Source of the DNA: an uncultured Dorea sp.
Lineage (GTDB): Bacteria; Bacillota; Clostridia; Lachnospirales; Lachnospiraceae
Direction of reading: 5' to 3'
Length of the DNA stretch: 35,946 bases
Assembly: GCA_910589275.1 (NCBI GenBank)
Contig: CAJUTH010000037.1
Coordinates: forward strand, 1 to 35,946
Positions 31,915 to 35,946 of the stretch are shown piece after piece. Every line of letters starts with the position of its first letter. Position 1 is the stretch's first letter. Position numbers and translations under genes: made by a program. The notes under the pieces are model-generated. The model did no database searches. It saw nothing but the letters and a program-made list of their open reading frames with translations, and was not told the origin of the DNA.

Positions 31915-33081
31915 TCAACATAACAACTCATAAAGTCTTTCAATCTCTTCATTAATAGCCACCGTATTCGCTTCATCCAAAACGCATGATAGTTTGATTT
32001 CACGTTCAACATTATCTTCTATATCTGGCAAATTTATAAATTCAAGGTATAGCCTATCTACAAAATCATCTATTTGGGTAAGTATTGACTTGGGGAGTTC
32101 ATATAACAATTTAAGTAATGGTTTAAACACTTCATCTGTATGTATTGTTTTAAAATATAATGCCCATGCAACTATCCTTTCATAAAACGAAGCAAGCTGC
32201 TTTGAAATATATACCATCATCTCTAAATCACTCGGTACTCCCGCCTCTCCAATCGCATCCTGAATTGCAGAGTTCAAAAGTATGCTTAAAATTCCATTTA
32301 ATTCTACAATCTCATTCAGTTTTACAGAAACATCGTCCAACAGTTCATTAGGACTCATCTCAATAATATGTGTTGTAAATAAACCATATTTAAAATCCCA
32401 TCTATGTTTCTGTAATTTGTCAAACTCGTCTTTAATCACATGTGCCAGAAATTTGTACTCCCATGCATACGGCTTTTCAATTAAAACACGTAGAGCTTCT
32501 GATGAAATATCGCTCTCTAAAATATGCGGTTCTAACGTATTTGATATTTTTTTATATACCAATCCATCAGCAAATATCAAACTTAATTGATGCTTCATGG
32601 TAGTAGTTATGTCTCGCACAGATTCATACGTATAAATCCATTGTTTTGATTCATTATATATTTCTGAAACAAATTTTAAATTCTGGGGGTTGTCAACAAT
32701 AGTTAAAAAATTTCCTTCTTTATTGGCTTCCCATATTTTTAATTGACTATGTAACTGCTTGTCCACAAACACAAATACTGGAATCCCTTTAGCTTTTGCA
32801 TGTAGATATTCTAAATTCGTAATAGATTTCCCTCTCTCTGTCACATACCCATATCTTGTTCCAACAATAAGTATAAAAATATCAGCCAATTTGTCAACAT
32901 TGCTCAAGCAATTTTCAAAAGTACCAATACACGGGTCAATAGGAAATGAACTAAATTCGGACAGCATGGCTTGAAAACCGTAATTGATTTCAAAAAAATC
33001 TTTTAAGTCTTCTCGAACCTGTTTGAGGTCATAGCAAGTAGAACTAACAAAAACTACTGGTATATGTCTATCTGTATTCAT
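31915..33081 (-). CDS. DUF4062 protein, candidate defence component
   Basis: A 388-residue soluble protein. Residues 7-165 carry the DUF4062 pattern: VVFVSSTCYDLKQVREDL, LADIFILIVGTRYGYVT and SITNLEYLHAKAKGIPVFVFV, a Rossmann/TIR-like fold. The C-terminal 220 residues are helical and unrecognised. DUF4062 is usually the N-terminal part of NTPase signalling proteins in conflict systems, so a stand-alone form with a private helical domain is of interest. The ATG has AGGAGA 4 bases upstream, embedded in the end of the KilA-N pseudogene, with 14 bases overlap. Confidence 0.8.
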   Translation of the reverse strand: MNTDRHIPVVFVSSTCYDLKQVREDLKDFFEINYGFQAMLSEFSSFPIDPCIGTFENCLSNVDKLADIFILIVGTRYGYVTERGKSITNLEYLHAKAKGIPVFVFVDKQLHSQLKIWEANKEGNFLTIVDNPQNLKFVSEIYNESKQWIYTYESVRDITTTMKHQLSLIFADGLVYKKISNTLEPHILESDISSEALRVLIEKPYAWEYKFLAHVIKDEFDKLQKHRWDFKYGLFTTHIIEMSPNELLDDVSVKLNEIVELNGILSILLNSAIQDAIGEAGVPSDLEMMVYISKQLASFYERIVAWALYFKTIHTDEVFKPLLKLLYELPKSILTQIDDFVDRLYLEFINLPDIEDNVEREIKLSCVLDEANTVAINEEIERLYELLC

Positions 33082-33757
33082 AATTTCTCCTTATCTTATT
33101 TTTTCCACTTATCCCCTTTTCACCTCTCCATTGTGCCGCCGTCTTGCCAAACAAAGCCATATTAAGAATATCTGCTTCGGGTGCGTATGTATATGCCATT
33201 TCCTGCGGGGATAATGTTGGTGTTATCAGAAATTCTTTTACTGCATCTGTATGAATGCGATAATTTATTTTTGAAAGTTCCCTCTTAGCATCCCAACCAA
33301 TCGCTAATCGGTTTGCTTCATCTTTCTTTAACCGCTGATAGTCCTTAATAATATAGAGCTTAAATTCTGGAGAAATCCACAACGCAAACTCAAAGGCTAT
33401 ATCTGTATGAGCATATGTACCTCCAAATCGTCCTGATTTTGATATAATACCTATTGCATCTGTTGCTTTTATCTACTGTTGCGGTGTCAATGTAAATGCA
33501 TTATCTCCCGATTCCGCTTTAAACCTATCGAATTCGATAGGTTTAAAATTGGGATTATGAATCTGTTCCCACAAACCCAAAAATGAGATTGTGGAATGAT
33601 TACGCATCCAGTTCGCAACCACGATAAAAGCATTGTCTGGATTTTTATATTTGGCAATATCCGTTAAAGAAATATAAGCTTCTTCATTTACAACATCACC
33701 CATTACTCTGATTTTTGTTCCATTGGCATCTATTTTCATATTTTTCATTATCTCCAA
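33068..33757 (-). pseudogene. KilA-N domain protein with one nonsense codon
   Basis: MEIMKNMKIDANGTKIRVMG to ...FTLTPQQ ends at TAG 33473-33475. The same frame then continues IKATDAIGIISKSGRFGGTY through AFEFALWISPEFKLYIIKDYQ to 33068. Homologues read P-x-x-W at the stop, so TGG-to-TAG is the simple cause. The C-terminus after GKTAAQWRGEKG also departs from the family and is short, suggesting a recombination junction just before the DUF4062 gene. KilA-N proteins are phage or mobile-element DNA-binding antirepressors. Confidence 0.85.
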
Positions 33758-33808
33758 CCCCTTCCTTTAGCACAGATTCAGCCATTTACAAATACCCTCC
33801 CCATCACA

Positions 33809-34278
33809 TTACAACCGACAAACCATAATGTATTCTTCTTCATTTTCGTCAATGACTTCAAAACCTACTTTCCGATACATTCGAACCGCATAATTTGCCT
33901 TTTGCACAGAAAGAGACGTCTGCTTATAGCCTTTATTCTTTAAAAATTCAAGTATATCTCTCATAAGTGCTGTACCAATGCCCATATTTCTGTATTCCTC
34001 ATACAGTGACATAGCAAATGAGGGTGTCTCATCATCAATATGCCCATGATCATTCATAATACGCACCCATACTGCGCCTACAATCTTTTCTTTTACTTCC
34101 GCAACCAAACACCAATCGTCTGATTTCCAAAATCAGCAATATATACCTGAAGTTCCGGCTGTTCAATAATAGCTTTTGGCGGCTTTTCCATTCCCTCTGG
34201 AATAAAAATCGCTTCATACAGAAACTCAGATAATATGCAATATTCATTTTCCCTGATTTCTCTAATCCGATAATCCAT
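33809..34278 (-). pseudogene. GNAT acetyltransferase with a frameshift
   Basis: The first frame (34278-34093) begins MDYRIREIRENEYCILSEFL and runs to ADFGNQT; the second (to 33809) continues AEVKEKIVGAVWVRIMND, with the acetyl-CoA loop RNMGIGTALM and the C-terminal VQKANYAVRMYRKVGFEV. One base appears lost around 34120-34125 (CAGACGATTGG). Both parts match one typical 155-residue acetyltransferase. Confidence 0.85.
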
Positions 34279-34298
34279 ACTTATATAACCTCAAAAAA

Positions 34299-34757
34299 TC
34301 AAACAACAAAATTAGCGATACCATATATTAAATGACAAATTAGAAAAATAGAAATCGGCACAACTGCTATTATATTTTTTCTATCAATAGCAAAAAACAT
34401 AAATGCCAAACACGGGGAAACTGTCAACCCCAATATAACACATATATTCACAACACCTAAATAATAGCTTACCCAGTTTGCAAAATATATGAAGCAACAA
34501 ATTATCACAAAAATAATCAAAGGAGTAATATGGAATTTATGGCTCTTTATGTTTACAAAAATACACAAAGCTATAACCATCAAAACCTGACAGACAGAAG
34601 CTATGATGTCAATCACTTCAGTAACCGATTCCGTCCTTAATACATCATTAGGTGCTGGAACAGCAAACCAAATAAAATTAGGTATCATTATAATCAAAAA
34701 CAATAACAGTCCATAAATATTGAAACCAAACTTATATTCTTTTAGCACCAAATTCAC
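34299..34757 (-). CDS. Multi-pass membrane protein of unknown function
   Basis: 152 residues with five hydrophobic helices (about 13-33, 47-67, 77-97, 100-118 and 128-150). The first loop has VPAPNDVLRTESVTEVIDI. No family recognised. It is AT-rich like its neighbours. Its start overlaps the stop of the acetyltransferase fragment by 4 bases. Confidence 0.65.
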   Translation of the reverse strand: MNLVLKEYKFGFNIYGLLLFLIIMIPNFIWFAVPAPNDVLRTESVTEVIDIIASVCQVLMVIALCIFVNIKSHKFHITPLIIFVIICCFIYFANWVSYYLGVVNICVILGLTVSPCLAFMFFAIDRKNIIAVVPISIFLICHLIYGIANFVV

Positions 34758-34936
34758 TCCTTTATTACCTCTTTTAACAAGGAGTACATTTTCATATCAA
34801 TCACCTTGCTATTCTTCACAGCATTACTTCTCAATGTACCCTCATATTGAAACCCTGCTTTTTCAAGCACCCTGCAAGACGCTATATTATAAGCAAAAGG
34901 CTCTGCCACTTTATTCTTATACGACTTCGCCGACAT
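34754..34936 (-). pseudogene. C-terminal fragment of a RimJ/RimL-type acetyltransferase
   Basis: EPFAYNIASCRVLEKAGFQYEG and KVIDMKMYSLLKEVIKE are the last 50 residues of GNAT proteins of the RimJ/RimL type. Everything before, including the acetyl-CoA loop, is missing. The present first residues (MSAKSYKNK) come from unrelated DNA: upstream bases read in another frame as a mobile-element gene. Confidence 0.8.
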
Positions 34937-35190
34937 GAAGCCTGCGGCTCTGCCAACTGGTATTCTGATGAAGTGTCAAGCGCCTGTTCCAGAGTTTTTA
35001 GGTTCTCCATGCCTTTGTCGTAATTTTCTACCCTGTCCGACAATACTTTAAATTCCTCTTTTTTCTCCGAGTCTGCTTTTCATTATATCTTTGCAGCGCT
35101 TCATCAAATAGCTTATGGTACACTTTCTTAATGCTCTCGTTGCAATAATCTACATTAAGGTGTGAACGCTCACCATCCACATTTTCAGCC
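34915..35190 (-). pseudogene. Fused remains of a Pre/Mob-like relaxase gene
   Basis: From about 35183 the frame reads NVDGERSHLNVDYCNESIKK and VYHKLFDEALQRYNEKQTR, resembling the start region of plasmid recombination/mobilization proteins of Clostridial elements. After 35073 a different frame is better (DSEKKEEFKVLSDRVENYDK through LEQALDTSSEYQ), coding-like but unassigned. It reads into the acetyltransferase fragment. At least one deletion joins these parts. Confidence 0.6.
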
Positions 35191-35946
35191 AAGCCGCAAG
35201 CTCCGTCGCAGTCCCCTGCCACAGGGGGCAGTCGACAGTAATCCTTTTGTCTATTTCCTCAAGTAAAGGCTCTGGCGGCTCTCGCCATAATTCTGTCTCT
35301 GCCTTTTGAAAATCCCACAGGAGCGTTTCGGGATTGCGGAGGAGATATAGTTTCTGCTCTTGCTGGTATGATAGACAAGCAGGAGACAGATACCATAGCT
35401 GTCTGCAAACTGTTTCAGCCTTGTAATGATTTCATAGTCGTTTGCGTAACTGTAATTGTCCCCGCCGACTTCCCGCACCTTTTGGAGCGTGTCAATAATA
35501 ATCAGTTTTGTATCGGTATGCTGTTTCATAAATTCCTGCAACTGTTCATCCAATCCGTTTCCAAGATTACCCGTCGAAACAGAAAAGAATAAACTGTCTG
35601 CCCCGTCCGTCCCAAACATACGGTACGGCCTTTCCTGCAGGCGGCGGTAATCATCTTCAAGGGCAAGGTACAAGACCGTTCCTTTTCGGGCGAGACATTC
35701 CCACAGCGACACACCCATACTGATATGGTAGGCAATCTGCGCCATAAGGAAGCTCTTTCCAAGCTTCGGCGCACCTACGAATAGATAAGTCCCAGGGTAG
35801 AGCAGACCGTCAATCAAGGGCGGCTTGCTCGGATATACAGAATCATACAATTCTGCCATAGAAACAGTTTCAAGGACTTTGCTATTGTTTTTCGGCGAGT
35901 AATTGGTTATACTGTTATTGTTTACATTAGGCGGTTGCCCCGTATC
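35150..35946 (-). pseudogene. RepA-like AAA ATPase, internally deleted, runs off the window
   Basis: Open to the window edge with no start visible inside. YLFVGAPKLGKSFLMAQIAY is the Walker A region of RecA-like RepA helicase proteins; VLYLALEDDYRRLQ and LIIIDTLQKVRE are further motifs. The frame is good to LLVYHT near 35370. About 40 expected residues are then missing, and the family end resumes in another frame at about 35359 (EQKLYLLRNPETLLWDFQKA), stopping at 35150 after fusion with the relaxase fragment. Confidence 0.8.

Overview
The window looks like chromosome from a gut-type Clostridium-cluster Firmicute, most likely a Lachnospiraceae member. The basis is the style of the housekeeping proteins (ClpC, RadA, PurD/N/M/E, PyrE, M29 aminopeptidase), strong AGGAGG-type ribosome sites, sigma-A promoters, and a mobile element of a kind common in these bacteria. 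This is inference from protein and gene-order resemblance; no search was run.

Layout. 1-805: tsaE-tsaB on the minus strand, with tsaB cut off after about 111 codons by what looks like an insertion-sequence end at the window edge. 949-1665: a VOC/glyoxalase gene, then a promoter, a small structured RNA and the wreck of an Abi-like gene (possible abiF-RNA locus). 1690-4065: radA-moaC and a conserved unknown gene. 4112-4290: a three-copy GC-rich tandem repeat. 4382-7198: a GntR/YtrA-type regulator coupled to clpC. 7540-8397: an RpiR regulator. 8589-15046: a minus-strand cluster with a giant DUF4132 protein, a 138-residue companion, and a Xre regulator/DUF2975 membrane protein pair.

15238-22691 is a complete integrative mobilizable element of about 7.45 kb: pMV158-type oriT, cargo (an immunity-like pseudogene, SMI1/KNR4 protein, Xre regulator, metallo-beta-lactamase-fold hydrolase), cysteine-rich VLP protein, RepA_N initiator, MobV relaxase, small protein and large serine recombinase. 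It sits inside a vapD toxin-like gene. Removing it at a shared GT dinucleotide restores one 107-codon VapD reading frame, so both ends are fixed at base level. The likely VapD partner gene is still intact next to it, directly behind purD.

22912-30824 returns to core genome: purE-purM-purN-purD (minus strand) with a palindrome between the purE promoter boxes, then pyrE-small protein-VanZ-DUF6142-like-M29 aminopeptidase. pyrE has an unusual leader in which a hairpin or a three-codon ORF separates the only ribosome site from the start codon.

31108-35946 is an AT-rich accessory graveyard: a restriction-modification controller gene with a C-box and a truncated MvaI/BcnI-like nuclease but no methyltransferase, an intact DUF4062 protein (candidate defence gene), a KilA-N gene with one nonsense codon, a frameshifted acetyltransferase, a membrane protein, an acetyltransferase fragment, and deletion-fused remains of another mobile element (RepA-like ATPase and a Pre/Mob-like relaxase).
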